Assembly: GCA_941918925.1 (NCBI GenBank)
Contig: OW799237.1
Span: 94,275,015-94,339,014 of the forward strand
Direction of reading: 5' to 3'
Source of the DNA: Phyto melanocephala
Taxonomy: Eukaryota > Arthropoda > Insecta > Diptera > Rhinophoridae
DNA length: 64,000 nucleotides
Positions 1 to 12,399 of this stretch are shown one piece after another. Both the position numbers and the translations under genes were made by a program. Below the pieces are notes generated by a model. That model saw only the letters and a program-made list of their open reading frames with translations, ran no database searches and was not told the origin of the DNA. How positions within the stretch are numbered: the stretch's first letter is position 1; each line of letters begins with the position of its first letter.

Positions 1-670
1 TCTAAAATTTGATTTTTTTTTTTTAAATTTCGTTCTAACATTAACACAACCTGGTAGTTAGAGTAAATGCATAATAGATTGTATTTTGAATAAATTAAAA
101 ATGATGAAACATAATCTGTATTGTAAATTGCATATTCAAATACATTATTTACTTATATATAAAATTGGGCAATTATAAAATGTTTATTTTACTTGTTTAG
201 TGCCAGTATTATTTTCTTAAATATATTTTTTGTTTATTAAATAAAAAAGATATATAATTTATACAGTCTCCAATGTTAATGTTTATTGTTAACAAATTTG
301 AGTTTCTAATTTGGCATGTTTCTGTTTTTCAAACGTAAATGCGTTTGCAAGCAGGGATATAAATAAGTATGTATGAAACTATTAAAATTTTATAACCAAA
401 ATTAAAAATAAATCTAAAATCATAATTTATGACAAAAATTTTAAAAACTGATCTCTGAATAAAAGTTACAAATAGCCATGGGTCATTGGATACCATTTTC
501 TTCTATAAACAATTTAAAATATTTTTTATTTTTTTTTATTCGTTAATCAATATGAAGGAACGTAATTTGTCAAGTTACGTTCATATTTCTTTTCTGTTGT
601 GATAAAAGCAAATGAAAAGTTGCCTGAAAATTGTTGAAACCTTAAATTCAGGTTTAAAAAACAAAACTTT
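1..670. other. AT-rich stretch without recognisable gene
   Basis: Very AT-rich sequence with short open frames only and no recognisable protein similarity. Nothing beyond homopolymer runs is seen before the dispersed repeat that starts near 676. Confidence 0.6.
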
Positions 671-675
671 TATAA

Positions 676-1361
676 AACAAGTAATAGTGCTATATTCGGC
701 CGTGCCGGATCTTATATACCCTTCACAACGTGTAGTCATGCAATAACAATTGTTTGTATCACCATTCATCTCATATAAAATACGTACTAACATGTAAAAA
801 ACATACATATAAAAAACACCCCATTGTAAAATTATAAATTGAGTTTACGTATGTATGTTTCCAAAAAAAAAAAATTAAAAAAAAAATTAAAAAAAAAATT
901 TAAAAATTTTTTAAAAAAAATATATAAAAAAAATAATAAAAATATAAATAATATATAAAATATAAAAAATTTTTTTTGGCTCAGCTGGGATTCGATGCCA
1001 CGTTTAACCAGTATATATGTATGTATGTTGTTGTTGTAATTGTGAAAAAAACGAGGTGGTCGTGGTTTTTTGCTTATATCTCAGAAAGTTATAGGGCGAT
1101 TGTGCTGAATTTCAATAGCGATTCATTTCTGGATATTTCCAAGAGATTGATACCATACACAGATCTGAGGAACATAGAGTTGCTTCTAAAAGTTGATTTC
1201 ATCCAACACACGGACAGACGGTCAGGGCTTAATCGACTCCTCTATTCATAAGCTTTCAGAAAATATATACTTTATGTAGTCGGAAATGAAAATTGTAGAA
1301 ATTACAAACGGAATGACAAAGCTATATATACCCTTGTGCACCACAGGTGACGGGTATAAAA
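676..1361. repeat. Dispersed repeat with 'TATATTCGGCCGTGCC' terminus
   Basis: The left end carries the family signature (ACAAGTAATAGTGCTATATT, then CGGCCGTGCC and ATATACCCTTCACAACG). The middle is an A/T homopolymer-rich block at about 850-970. The right part has a conserved segment about 'ggcgattgtgctgaatttc' and ends near ATACCCTTGTGCACCAC. Related copies are seen in both orientations at 13.1, 37.4, 45.9, 47.8, 58.8, 60.1 and 63.9 kb. The 91-codon open frame inside it at 976-1251 is repeat sequence rather than a gene. The superfamily is not assigned because no target-site duplication could be made out. Confidence 0.75.
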
Positions 1362-2095
1362 ACTAGCTGGCCCGGCAAACCTTGTTTAGCCATATAAATT
1401 ATTTTTAGGAAATATTTTTTTAGTTTAATAAAAATAACTTGTGTTTTATTTGCTTTTCACTGCTATTTGTTGTTTCTTTTACTGCAATTTATGCACTTTT
1501 GTGTGTGTTTGTTTTATAATTTCTTAAATTGCAGTTTAGTTCATAAATAGATTGTTATTTTTATAGTTCAACACTGTTTAGGTATTTCTTTTACTTCTTT
1601 GCTTTGCTTCTTGTTTTCTACCTATAGAACTGCACTAAAAAGTTAAAAAGTATCCTGTTAATCATATCAGAACTTAGTTATATTATGTGAAAATTTTAAG
1701 AAGATCTATCCAGCATTATGGCCTACCTGAGGGGGAGTGAAAAAAGGCGTGGCGTTAAGTGGTATGAGAAATAGATATTGGCCGATTCTCAGACCTACCA
1801 GTTATGCACACAAAATTTCATGAAAATCATGAAAGAGTGGGCGCCAAAGAAGGCGTTGTAAAAAAAGGTATCTTATTAATCATACCTTAGTCTTAGTTAC
1901 GCTATGTGAAAATTTCAAGATCTGTCTAGCAGTATGACCTAACTGAGGGGGCGTGAAAAAAGGTGTGGCGTTGAGGGATATGACAAATAGATGTTGACCG
2001 ATTCTCAGACCTAACCGATATGCACACTAAATTTCATGAAAATCGGTTGAGCCATTTCGGAGGAGTTTAATCACAAATACCACGACACGAAAATT
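1362..2095 (+). repeat. Dispersed repeat starting ACTAGCTGGCCCGGCAAAC
   Basis: It begins ACTAGCTGGCCCGGCAAACC directly after the previous repeat. It contains two diverged tandem units (about 1650-1860 and 1870-2050) of the type 'gtgaaaattt(t)aagatctatc ... gcgtggcgtt', and finishes with 'aaaatcggttgagccatttc'. An inverted relative lies at 55,065-55,605. The ending resembles common insect dispersed repeats I associate with RTE-like or Helitron-like elements, but no enzyme is encoded here. Confidence 0.65.
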
Positions 2096-2099
2096 AATT

Positions 2100-3335
2100 A
2101 ATCAGCTGTTCCTTTCTATTTGTAAAATGTCCCTCTTTTACTGTTATTTGCAATTGTCAACTTTTAAAAAAATGCTTTCTGAATTGCTAAAGCATGTAGT
2201 AAAATGCTATTTTAATTTATAAATTGATTATCAATATCAGGAATAATGTTTAAAGATGACTAAAACAACATAAAAATCTTTTAAAAATGTTTATAGCAGT
2301 ACAGAATTGTTTTGGTCATTTGTAATTGTTATTACAGAACTGAATTTTTGCAGTTATATATTTTCTAAAAATCTATTCCCTTTTGCAAGTAAATAAGTTA
2401 AAATTTTATTTTTTAAATCGTTCCCTTCCTGTGATAGCCTCGGAAATAAAAATTAATTACTTTTCAGGAAATTAATAAGCGCTAAAAACATCTCGGAAGC
2501 CAAAGTATGACTCGTAATTACTAGATACAACTTTTTAATTTCATACGTAATTTGGAACAACGTAAGTAAAAAGTGTTTATAACTGAATTTTAAAAATGAA
2601 AAACCTAAAAAATACTGCCTTCAAAGTTTTAGTACTTAATACCAAATTGAAGGATTCACAATGTTTTTCGCTAATAATTAAAATTTAACCGTGATATTTA
2701 TCGAGAAAGAGAACGTTATATTTATTATATCTCGTTTCAATTAATTTAAGCTTCAAATTGTTATTCGAGATTAATGAAACAGATAAAAAATATTCTTGAA
2801 TGAGTACTATATGTTTGTATATACGTATGTACTTATGTATTTCTGTTCAGTTTCATTTAAGCTTAAAATGTTATTTAGATTAAGTGGCAGTTTACAAGAG
2901 TAGCTATTATTTTTATTGTAAATAAATTAAAATTAGTATTATTTTCTAGTTTGATAGGATATTTGATTTACTTTATGATTATTGTGTATTAAGGAATCTT
3001 AAGTTATAGTTAGGGCATTTTATGTTTTTGTAACGGCATTTATAAGTGTAATTTAAAAAGAGAATATATACAACATATTAAAATAATTTATACATATTCA
3101 GCATTTTCGAATTAGTATCATCGTTTAACAGTTGGTATCGCAAAATCAAGCTTATGTAAGTTAATATAGGATTTTAAAAATTTAGACTAGTAACAAATAT
3201 AACTATGTAAACGGAAAATTATTTTGTTTCTTATGCAGTTTAATGTTTGAATTTATTTCTTATTTAATCGTGAATAAGTGCATGGGTATAATTTTGTAAT
3301 AAAAGATTGCGTTTGGAAAAATTGCTCATCACAGT
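2100..3335. other. Intergenic AT-rich DNA, nothing recognised
   Basis: No open frame of note, no inverted repeat and no RNA gene could be recognised across this stretch. Confidence 0.5.
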
Positions 3336-3379
3336 TACTGCAATAACTTTTTTATTCCTAGAAGAAAGAACTTACGGTC

Positions 3380-3900
3380 TTCTTCACGTTGGTTTCCTAG
3401 GCATTGTGGTGCTGCTGGGAATGAAATTGTGAACAATTTTAGGCGTGGTAGATCGGCACTAGAGTTGGCAATGGCACTATTTTGGGCGGTTTAGGACATG
3501 AATTACATACAATATGGTATAGAACAGAAGGGACTGCAGAGTGTCAAGTGTAATATGGCAAAGGGCACACTCTAAGGTACTCCTGGATCTAAATGTTGTC
3601 CGTCACTTACCGAGATTACAGAAACATCATTAGGCAGGTAATGGTTGCCGCGTCAGGGCCACTATTATTAAACTTTTGTACCACAATTGTTTATCTTAAT
3701 ATGAAGAAGCTGTGGTTTCAACAAAACGGTACAATATGCTACGCAGATCGTGCGAATTAATATTGCTGGACTTTTTTTCGTAAGGCTATGTAAACTTTCT
3801 AATCTACGGCAATATGCAACAAGCGTTTGACGCATTGGAAGAGAACATTCGAAACGTTATTACTAGAGTATCGAAATATTTTTTTTTAATCAGACTATAT
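3380..3900 (+). pseudogene. Decayed transposon debris: RNase H-like and mariner-type transposase fragments
   Basis: Two adjacent remnants on the plus strand. At about 3390-3480 a frame reads WFPRHCGAAGNEIVNNF, which resembles the 'W.pGH.G..GNE.AD' block of non-LTR retrotransposon RNase H domains. At about 3605-3880 frames read MKKLWFQQNGTICYA and, after a shift, DALEENIRNVITRV. These resemble the 'WFQQDGATCHTA' and '..LEENIR..I' blocks near the C-terminus of mariner/Tc1 (IS630) type transposases. Stops and frameshifts interrupt both, so neither is functional. The family assignment rests on motif memory. Confidence 0.55.
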
Positions 3901-4790
3901 TTAATAAAAAAAACCCACTTTTCGGGATTGTAATATATTGAGTGTTTATTTTATTCTCGTTTTTACTTTGCCTGCAGTTACCAGAATAAATACTAGAAAA
4001 ATATTCAAATATTAAACTACGTAGAATCAATCGTAATGAACTAATTTATGATTTTAAACCAATTTAAAAAATTTTAAACAAAATTTTGTTTTAAATATTG
4101 ACAATAAATTCTTAAAACAGAAAAAAATTAAGACAATATAAAATTGTACAAGTCATTTTCGCAGATCATATTTTTGCATTAAGATTATTTAAAGCATTAC
4201 TCTAATTACATAAAGATTCTGAAATAAAATTTTCTAATAACCGAAAATTAAATAAAAGTATAAAAATAATTGAAAATTGTATAATTTCTATTTTATATAC
4301 TAAAGGCCCAGCCATTAAAAATAATAATTTTGTAAATATAATTTATTGTTATAAGGAAACTGAATGATTACAGCAAATCAAATTCGTTTTTAAGCAAATA
4401 ATAAATATATTATTTTCCTACGTAATTTTTATGTTGATATGTACTTTAATAAGGAATTAATGAGTATTTATGTATGATAGGGAGTTTGTAATAATAATAA
4501 TAAGAGAAAAATTATTGTTTAAAAGGATTTATGCGTTAATTTAAGTACACTGGGTTTGGTTTCCTTTTATTAGTTTTATAATTTGAGCACATTTTTTTAG
4601 TTTGTGTATAGCAAAAAAAAATATATAAAATAAAAATTGAAAATATTTACCATAAAGTAACACTGGCCTCAAATGGTTTCCACTTCATTTTTCATATATT
4701 TTTTCATTTCTATACGAAGACATGCAAGTATGAAGATTGTGTAATATTACTGTGCGTTGGTGTTATAGTGGGCGTCTGGGACTGTTGCTG
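3900..4790. other. Downstream flank of Vang, no gene recognised
   Basis: This follows the Vang stop codon on the minus strand and probably contains its 3' UTR. Several TTTATT strings (AATAAA on the minus strand, for example near 4566) could act as polyadenylation signals. I cannot decide between them. Confidence 0.4.
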
Positions 4791-4793
4791 TTG

Positions 4794-7643
4794 TCATACC
4801 GATGTCTCCGAATTTAGTTTCAAAACAAATTTATTGCTTTTTGGATCAACCACTTCCTCTGCTATATTAAAGTGTGGTAACTTGTGTAATGAGACCATTA
4901 AAGAAACATCATTTTGTATGAGCTGAAATGTAATGTTACCAGCTATTGGCCGTGATACTAGTTCGTCACATATAAGTGACCAAGACTGCACCCATCTACG
5001 TTCTTTTTCACTTTGCAAAACTGGCGATTCGGTGAGATATGGTTCCAAAAAAGCTCGTGGCGATAAGTCATGTTTAAGACAATGTGCCAAATGTTTAAGT
5101 ATGCTTTCAAATGTATGTCGAGGTTGCTGTCTGGTCACACGTAAGTACTTCTGTAAGGCTCTAGCCATTGAGGGAAACACAGCTTGTGCCGCCTCATTGG
5201 GATCTAGTGGCACAGCTGGCGCCGGTTCATTGTGTATACGTTTTATATGCGTAAATGCTTCTTCAGCTGCTGTTATCAAACGTGCTCTACGTTTTTTGAC
5301 TCTGCGTTCATATTCATGCTCCTCATAAAATCGTTCATTATGTGAAGAATCTCGACGTCTGGCATTTGCTGCCAGTACAGCTCGACTTTGACTCTGTTGC
5401 TGTGAGTTATTAACACCATCAACTTCGTAATATTTAAAACTAGTAGTAATTTTATTTCTTTGTGATTTGGATATGGGTATTCGTTCCAAATATGGATTGT
5501 AAATAGGAAAGTCAACGTAGTAACGTTGCAAAACCCAAACTGCAGCTCTCTGTATGCTTAACTGTCCCAAAGTGTAAGAACGTGATATACCATCTGGTGA
5601 ACGTATAATTTTAACATAATACATAGGCTGATTGTGTCGCAATTCAAGCAGAACAACAGCTATGTAATGTATAAAGAGTAAGGTGTCAACTAGATTTGTT
5701 GCATAGGCCACCAAAGATTTATAATCAACTGCTTCGCCTCCCGTTTCAACAACAATTTTTGCGCCATTTGAGACCTAAAATGTGTAAGTAATTTGAAACT
5801 TATTGAAAACGTCAACATTAAGAGAATCATCAAATGTAAAGTGAACGTTCGATTTATATTCTAGAATCTATCATTTATCCTATTGTCTGACCAAACTGAA
5901 AATTTCCTTTAGCAGGTTTATTTGTAATTACTACGCGAAGGTTTAGGAAAATAAATGTTGACAAATTATCAAGAGTCAATCAGCGCTGTAGTCGAATTAT
6001 TAATAAAATTATGAACCAAAACTTTAGTACCTTTTAATATCAAAAAAAGAGTACCTTGAAAAACCTTTCAAGTTTTTCTCTATAACTACTGAATCAATAT
6101 CCTACTAATATAATAAATGTGTATTTTACTTTGTAATAATTTTTTTTAACTAATTAAGGCTTTTTATTACAAAATTGAATAAATATATTAATAATTACGA
6201 CAAACGGCTAAACGAAACTAAATGAAATTGAGCACACAGATATATACCAACTTAAATTAACACAAAGGATACATTTCATCTTGATAACTACGCAAAGTCG
6301 AAGCACCCACTAGTATTTTTATGTTTGGACCAACAATTCACACCGGGTCTTAGAATGAAACTTATTACTTAATTTGTAAATTCATTTATAATAATTAAAA
6401 AAAAAATCGATCACCAATGTTTTAAAAGTAGCTTCTGAACTGATACAGGCTATTATATACATACATATAACTTATATATTGCCTTTATCATAATAATTAT
6501 GGATTTTTCTATAGAAATTTAATTTATTAATCAAGTGGTAAAAAAAAATTAATTTTGGCTTATTAGCTTAGCTATTATTGGATGGAATAAATGTAGGCAT
6601 AATAGTATAAAATTTGCAAAAATTGGAATATATTATAATGCATGTTTACATATATACATACATTATATCAAACAAAAAAACTGCGTTATACACATTAGTA
6701 CATAAGTTCATATCACCAATTATTATATTAATTCGATTTAATTTTAATAAAATTTCCATATTTGGATTCGAAAGAATATCTGTGATTAATAGTTTTTCCC
6801 ATTAACGCTAGAAGTCTACAAAAGTTATAAACAGCATTTTCATACAGTAAACATATGTTTGTTTGTAATCCAAATATAATTTTACTAGAAATTAAAATTG
6901 ATACTCACCTGCACTAAATAAAACAGCCAATAAGCAAATGTTGATAATGTGACAAGGAGTAAAACTACTGCACGATAAAGAAATATTCTTGGCATTGTGG
7001 CTGCCGAATGACGCAGAAATAAAGCCCACAAGCCGATTGCCAAGAGCAGTAGGCGAACAGCCATTGACACAAGTAAACCTTTACATTCACTACCACATGC
7101 TAGCAATTGGGTTCTTACGGTTTGTGTCAACTCAGGATGATCGAATGCGGAGGGAAAAAATCCCATATGAGGCATAACCACCATAGCTACAGGAGAAAAA
7201 AATGCACAAAAACCCAATAAAAATGAAAATATTGACTCCAAATAACGACGACACTTAAAACCTAGACCAATTTCAGTCATTTCTCGGTGCCATCCGTTAT
7301 TAATATCCTCTAAAGAAATGCTTTGTTCTGATGTATTGCCAGTAACGGCAGTAGTGTTTTCACCCCAATTATCGTCTTGTGGCAGAATTTGTACCTCTAT
7401 AATCTCTTGGCCTTCACGGCCTTCCTCACCTGTCATATTAATTGTGGTTTGGTAAGGATTTAAATCACTGTTGCGATTATTTTTTGACTTTGAATGGGAA
7501 TTACTTCGATGTGAGTGACGTGTGCGGTCACGGTGATAACCATTATTTATGGAACCACCACCTCCTCCTCCGCCATTATTATTGTGATTTCTGGATCGTC
7601 GAGAACGACCACTTTGTTCCGATTTAACCGATTCATTTTCCAT
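4794..7643 (-). CDS. Vang: Van Gogh / strabismus, planar cell polarity membrane protein
   Basis: Two coding exons, 7643-6909 and 5774-4794, are joined by a GTGAGT donor and a TTTTAG acceptor in phase 0, giving about 571 residues. Vang is a core planar-polarity protein of the plasma membrane that recruits Prickle opposite Frizzled/Flamingo. The N-terminus (MENESVKSEQSGRSRRSR) is followed by a Gly/Asn-rich stretch and the conserved acidic DDNWGENTTAVTG block at about residues 90-102. Four membrane segments lie at about 134-158, 189-210, 219-244 and 266-291. The cytoplasmic C-terminal domain includes LSIQRAAVWVLQRYY and RRRDSSHNERFYEEHEYERR. The protein ends with the PDZ-binding tail ETSV, as in VANGL1/2. 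The start ATG has a good context (aagccATGG) and matches the Drosophila start. The intron (6908-5775) carries no other recognised gene. The gene is divergent from Phax. Confidence 0.97.
5775..6908 (-). other. Vang intron
   Basis: A single intron between the coding exons, with donor GTGAGT (6908-6903) and acceptor TTTTAG. It is AT-rich, and I see no conserved motif or nested gene in it. Confidence 0.85.
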
Positions 7644-9264
7644 GGCTTTGAAATACTTTCCTAATGGGCGTTAGTTCAATACTTTGGATTCTGCCAAAAA
7701 CGCCCACTTTGGCACCTGTTACAATTTTTGTTTTTTTTTTTAGTAATCTAGTTTTTGTTTTTTTTTTTGCTTTCTTTAAATTCCACACTTATAATTATTG
7801 TAAAAACTATAGACCAAAAAAAAAATTGTCTATGTAAACGAAGAAAATTCTTTCACGCACACTGCTGCACACCTATAAAAACACAAACGCTAATTAAAGC
7901 GGTCTCTGTGTAATACCACAGGTAAATTTTACTTCTTTACATGCCACAATGAATGGCTGCCTGTTTGCGGTATTAACTGTTTTTATTTGAGGCTTTTTCA
8001 AGTTTTCTTTTTTCTTGTATTTTTGTGGACAAAGAGGGTATTTTAATAAAAGGGGGTGCAGTTTTGTAGTAGATTTTATTAAGATTTTCCTTCACATTAT
8101 TTCAACAAGTAATAATTCTTTTGGGTTATTTTACATATTTCATAATGAAGCTTTTATTTTAACGTTTATAATTATCACATTTTCGTTACTTAAGGAGTTA
8201 TTTTAAAATATTTATAAATAAAAGAAATTTTTTCTTAATTTTTCGTACAAACAATTTTTTTTCCAATTGAAAGAATTTTTTCAATACTTCTTCTTGTTTC
8301 AGTAAATGACAACATTCACATCAATGTGGAAAAATTAAAACAAACTAGCGATTTTATATTATATAAAAACTACAACAATAATCATGTAATATCAGAAAAC
8401 GTTTGTTTTCAACGAACTCAAAAATAAAAAGTTTTTAAAACAAGACGAAACATTATTTTAAAAATAATCAATTTTAAAATAGAACTGAGTTTTTTTTTAA
8501 TAATTTAAAAGATTGTCTTAGAGCCATTATTACAATTTACCTTTAGTTAAAGGCAAAATTTTGTCAGACCGATAAATAGCTTTGCGTTATAGAGCCCTCA
8601 TTTATTATTTTTTTATTCATTGAATATTTTTATTATTATTAATAATAATAGTAATAAAAAATGGAAGTTGTGATAATGCAAAGCTATTTATTGGGCAGAC
8701 AAAATCCTACCTTTAACTAAAGGCAAGTTGTAGTAATGGCCCTTAGTTTTTTTTAAAGTTGCGATTTCCGATATACGTATCGTACATCCATTCAAGGTAA
8801 TCTGCAAGGATTAAGGTTTTTTTTTTAATTTTTACCAATAAAAATTATATAAAAAAAATTTGTTTTGTAAGTTTTAACAATTTCTCTTTTCTTAAAAATG
8901 TTCAATAAGTTATTTTTTAGATATTTTTTCGACAAAAATCATCCCAATCAAAAATGTTGCAGCTAACAAATATTACGTCTTTTATTTTGATTAAACAAAA
9001 AAAAAAAACATGGCAATATTTTTCCGGCGGTGTGTGTCTTTACTAATCATGATTTTTTGTCTGTTACATTCTTATGTCATGAACAACACCATCAACAAAG
9101 AATTGTCAAAATAAGGGAAAGCAAAGCAACATTTTTGACAAAATTATTTTTGTTGCTGCTTAAAGTGCATTCATTTTTAATGCGATTGCAAAATATAATT
9201 TATTTATAAGCAAATATTTTATAAAATATATATAAAAAATACTTATCTTTAATATTAAAATCTG
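7644..9264. promoter_or_regulatory. Divergent Vang/Phax intergenic region
   Basis: The two coding starts point away from each other across about 1.6 kb, so both promoters and 5' UTRs should lie here. No TATA box or Inr can be named with confidence in such AT-rich sequence. A palindromic transposon (8521-8742) sits inside the region. The role as a shared promoter region is inferred from gene orientation. Confidence 0.5.
8521..8742. mobile_element. Palindromic MITE with TTA target duplication
   Basis: A 222-bp element. The left end GAGCCATTATTACAATTTAC and the right end (reverse complement GGGCCATTACTACAACTTGC) form imperfect terminal inverted repeats that continue inward through CTTTAGTTAAAGG and CTTTGCRTTAT. 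TTA flanks both sides (8518-8520 and 8743-8745). The 3-bp TTA duplication and G-rich tips fit PIF/Harbinger-type non-autonomous elements. A diverged relative lies at about 26,255-26,465, and its right arm is clearly homologous. Confidence 0.75.
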
Positions 9265-11236
9265 ATGGATGCTGAATTACTGATCACTAATGACGAAGAC
9301 GTAGAAGACGGTGAGGTAAAAAAAAATAAATTAAAATGTTTATAAAAAAACTCGTACCTACCAAAAATAAAAAAAGCTCAGATAAGTTATCCTTAAAATC
9401 AAAAAAAAAGATTTCAGATTCTTCGGAAGAAGTTTATACACCACTCCAGAGACCTGCGTCGTTGATCCATAATACTGCAATCACCCCTATTCTATCAGCA
9501 ACCGATACGCAATGCACAAAAATGGATTCTGATGACGCAGATGAAGATAAGACCTCAAAGACATTAAACAATCTAGATGACGAAGATGGATGCCAAAGTG
9601 ACGAGTATTCTTCCTCCTCAGGGGACTTATCGGACACATGTTTGAATAATTCAAGTAAGGAGAGAAAGTCTAAACATAGAAAACGTCACATAAAACGTAC
9701 CGTTATGGTACGCGTACATCCTACCTCGGATGGTGACGACCAGAAAAAAGCACGCTTTAAAAAGTACGATATTTGGACAGCTGCTTTACAAGAAGAGGCC
9801 CTCACAGAAAATATGCGTGGCTGTGATGTCACCCAGAATGGTTTAAATGATCGTAATGTTGAAAACTATGATTTTTCTTTGCGTTATCGTTTAAATAGCG
9901 AAAATAGTCTTAAAAGACGTCTTTCAAATTCAAACGATGATCTTTCTGACAATGATTTACACCAACCGCACGGTAAACGCCATAGACCTTCGAATTGCAT
10001 CGACGACAAGTCATCATCATCATTCTCTAGACGTACGGTATATGAACGCTTAGGAAAACGCAGGGATTTTCGTGGACGTCGCAATTCATCTCCCTTTAGC
10101 GGCGGTTCCGACTCAAATTCTTATGAGCCTAAACATATAAAAGACATGGAAGATGTAGAAGGCCGTGAAACAGTAGAGGTGGCTAGGGAAATGGCAATCA
10201 AGCTACACGAAGAAAAGGATGATTTATTAGGTAAAAATAGTTTTAATTTAAACTTTAAGCTAACATCTATTTATTTTAGTGCGTGTGTTAGAGATTCTGG
10301 GAACAGAACTGCCAATAAAGATTTTTAAAGAGACGCAGCGCATCGAGGCAGAAGGTGGCATGACAATAAAGGTAAGCAGTAAACAGGTAAACAGTGTACA
10401 TTAATAGTAATTATTTTTTTAAAATTTTGTATCTATGAACATAAATTTTAAATAAAAAATAAATAAATAGAGAATGAACCAATATTTAAATTCAATTTAA
10501 ATAGAGAATAGAATTATAAATTATAAATTTTTTGTAAACTTTTCTACAAATCAAAATTGTTAAAGTAAATTTTGTTTTGAATTCTAGTTGAAATTATTAA
10601 ATTATTCCTTTAAAATATAGATTATAGGTTAATTTATTAAACAAAATGCCCTTATTTATTTTCCCTGTGTGTTTTTCTACTATTATTATAATTTTCCATT
10701 TCATTTAGAATGGTCAAAGACGCCGCACTCCAGGCGGTGTATTTTTGTTTTTACTCAAACATCATGAATCACTGTCTACAGAAGATCAAAAAGCTATTTT
10801 CATACAAGATCGCAATAGCGTTAATAAAAGACACAAAAATATTAAAACAATTATGCGTGATCGTAAAGTAGAAGAGCTTAAAAAACGTTTATGTGAACAG
10901 AGTGCCGAATTACCCAGCCTTAATACACGCAAAGAACTAATGTTAGTAGGAGATGATTTTAATCTAAAACAGAACGACGGAAATTGTATGTTATCGTCAA
11001 GAATTATATTTTCTTATTAAAAAATATATTTTAACTTTTCAGTATCAAATCCTCCACCATCTCCGGAAGCCTCTGAACAAATAGAACTCGATTTGAAATC
11101 AATACCAATTAATCATGTTACAAACGAAGTGGAAGAGGAGAAACCATCAACCTCACATGGTGTAGAAGTGAAAGCATTGCAAACGTATGAAGATGACTTT
11201 TTGGATGTAAATTGTGGAGATATGGATTTTTTCTAA
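9265..11236 (+). CDS. Phax: PHAX, phosphorylated adaptor for U snRNA nuclear export
   Basis: Five exons: 9265-9310, 9382-10230, 10280-10371, 10709-10985 and 11043-11236, all GT-AG. Together they encode about 485 residues. PHAX links cap-binding complex/snRNA to CRM1 and RanGTP for snRNA export. After an acidic, Ser-rich and basic N-terminal half, the conserved RNA-binding domain spans roughly residues 285-370. It includes VRVLEILGTELPIKIF, RIEAEGGMTIK and NGQRRRTPGGVFLFLLKH (from residue 330), the family signature. The C-terminus ends in an acidic tail, DVNCGDMDFF, comparable with the 'HDLDIF' end of vertebrate PHAX. Exon 1 is short. The donor GTGAGG at 9311 and the phase-1 acceptor at 9382 keep the frame, whereas the nearby GTAAAA at 9316 would not. 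The start codon is therefore inferred. Confidence 0.93.
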
Positions 11237-11302
11237 ATACAATCTAGCCAAGTTTTTAATTTGAACTTTTCTGAAGTGTAATATATTAGTTAAACTAATA
11301 TT

Positions 11303-11560
11303 ACTATTTTTCAAAAAATATGCCCTATGCTCCAGTGGGAGTTAGAGGAACATATATATATATATAAAAAATCAAGTAAAATGTTTTTAAAGTTTGAGTT
11401 TTATAGATCTACTAGAAATAGGCAATTAAAAATACCAAGAATTACTTCCTTTATTGAGAGGTCCTTTCATGTCAGATTAGCAAGGGCTTACAACAAATTG
11501 CCGGATGAACTGAGGCACTTTAATGTTTCTGATTATACTTAAAAGAAGAGGCTGTTTCAA
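11303..11560 (+). mobile_element. 3' end fragment of a non-LTR retrotransposon ORF2
   Basis: An open frame of about 71 codons (11,327-11,542) reads ...RNRQLKIPRITSFIERSF followed by AYNKLPDELRHFNVSDYT. This matches the pattern seen at the very C-terminus of Jockey/CR1-like reverse transcriptase proteins (R..L.iPR......SF..R....yN.LP...R). It starts just after the Phax stop codon and lacks the catalytic region. Sequence ending in AATAAATTGAAATTAAAT near 12,000 may be its 3' tail. Family assignment is by motif memory. Confidence 0.55.
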
Positions 11561-11561
11561 G

Positions 11562-12399
11562 AACTTTCTTCCCATGTGACAGTTTGATAATTATATCAAA
11601 TTATGAATTAATGTGTTATAATGATAACAAGTGCAGTATGGATTTTTATATTGAGATTGTTGGATTAACCAAGCTTCCATTTTTGAATATTTTATGATGA
11701 TGTCTGGAAAAGTTTGGTTTGATTTTGGACTTGTTTGATATGTGTATGTATGTATATAACTATATATATGTAAGTATATGGATATATATATATATATTTT
11801 TTTAGGTTTATTTATTTTTTTTTTATTTTTATTTCTTTTATGTTTTATACATACTCATTATTATACAACATTTTATTTCTATTATACATATTCATTACTC
11901 TATCTTTATTTGAATTCTTTCTATTTTCTCAGTAGTTATTTTTTTAATGGAAGAGGTATGTAACTGATTGTGGCCCTTAGGCTAGGTTATTATTATTGTA
12001 ATAAATTGAAATTAAATTTTTTGTTCAGTGTATTAATAAACACCGCCAAATACAAAAATAGGGGGAAAATTAACATTTTGACATTTCTTCATTGTCAATC
12101 TGCATCTATCTATCTTTGACAGCTGTTTTTTTTTCATGTTTAGTGCATTTTTAATATACTCAAGAACAACCAGGGAAGTTGTGTTCTAAAGTTTTACGCC
12201 GAAAAAAAACATTTATTAATTTAAAATAAAGTTTAAATTGTTGATATTATTGATCTGATTAAGTTTAACATTAAAGGATAAATTTTATTTTAATAACTTT
12301 GTGTTTTTATGAATCTCGTATTGTTAAAATCCTGTATATATTGTGAGTGTGTGTGTTAGATTTTTGTGCGAAAACTTTTAAATCGTTTAAATATTTGTA
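11562..12399. promoter_or_regulatory. Phax 3' flank and Su(var)2-10 upstream region
   Basis: About 840 bp between the retrotransposon fragment and the Su(var)2-10 start, both genes on the plus strand. It holds AT dinucleotide runs (11,780-11,800), T-rich sequence and, near 12,100-12,399, the likely promoter and 5' UTR of Su(var)2-10. No specific core-promoter element is claimed. Confidence 0.45.

Noticed and set aside
976..1251. 91-codon open frame, apparently starting MAQLGFDATFN
   Set aside because: It lies entirely in the dispersed repeat and relatives at 46.3 and 59.1 kb have unrelated frames, so it is not a gene.
4933..5328. 131-codon plus-strand frame
   Set aside because: It is antisense to the conserved Vang C-terminal exon and is a shadow of it.
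9336..9381. Upstream ATG at 9336 as the Phax start
   Set aside because: The 15 codons before 9382 are A-rich and lie between a good donor (9311) and acceptor (9381). The two-exon model keeps the frame and gives an acidic start like other PHAX proteins.
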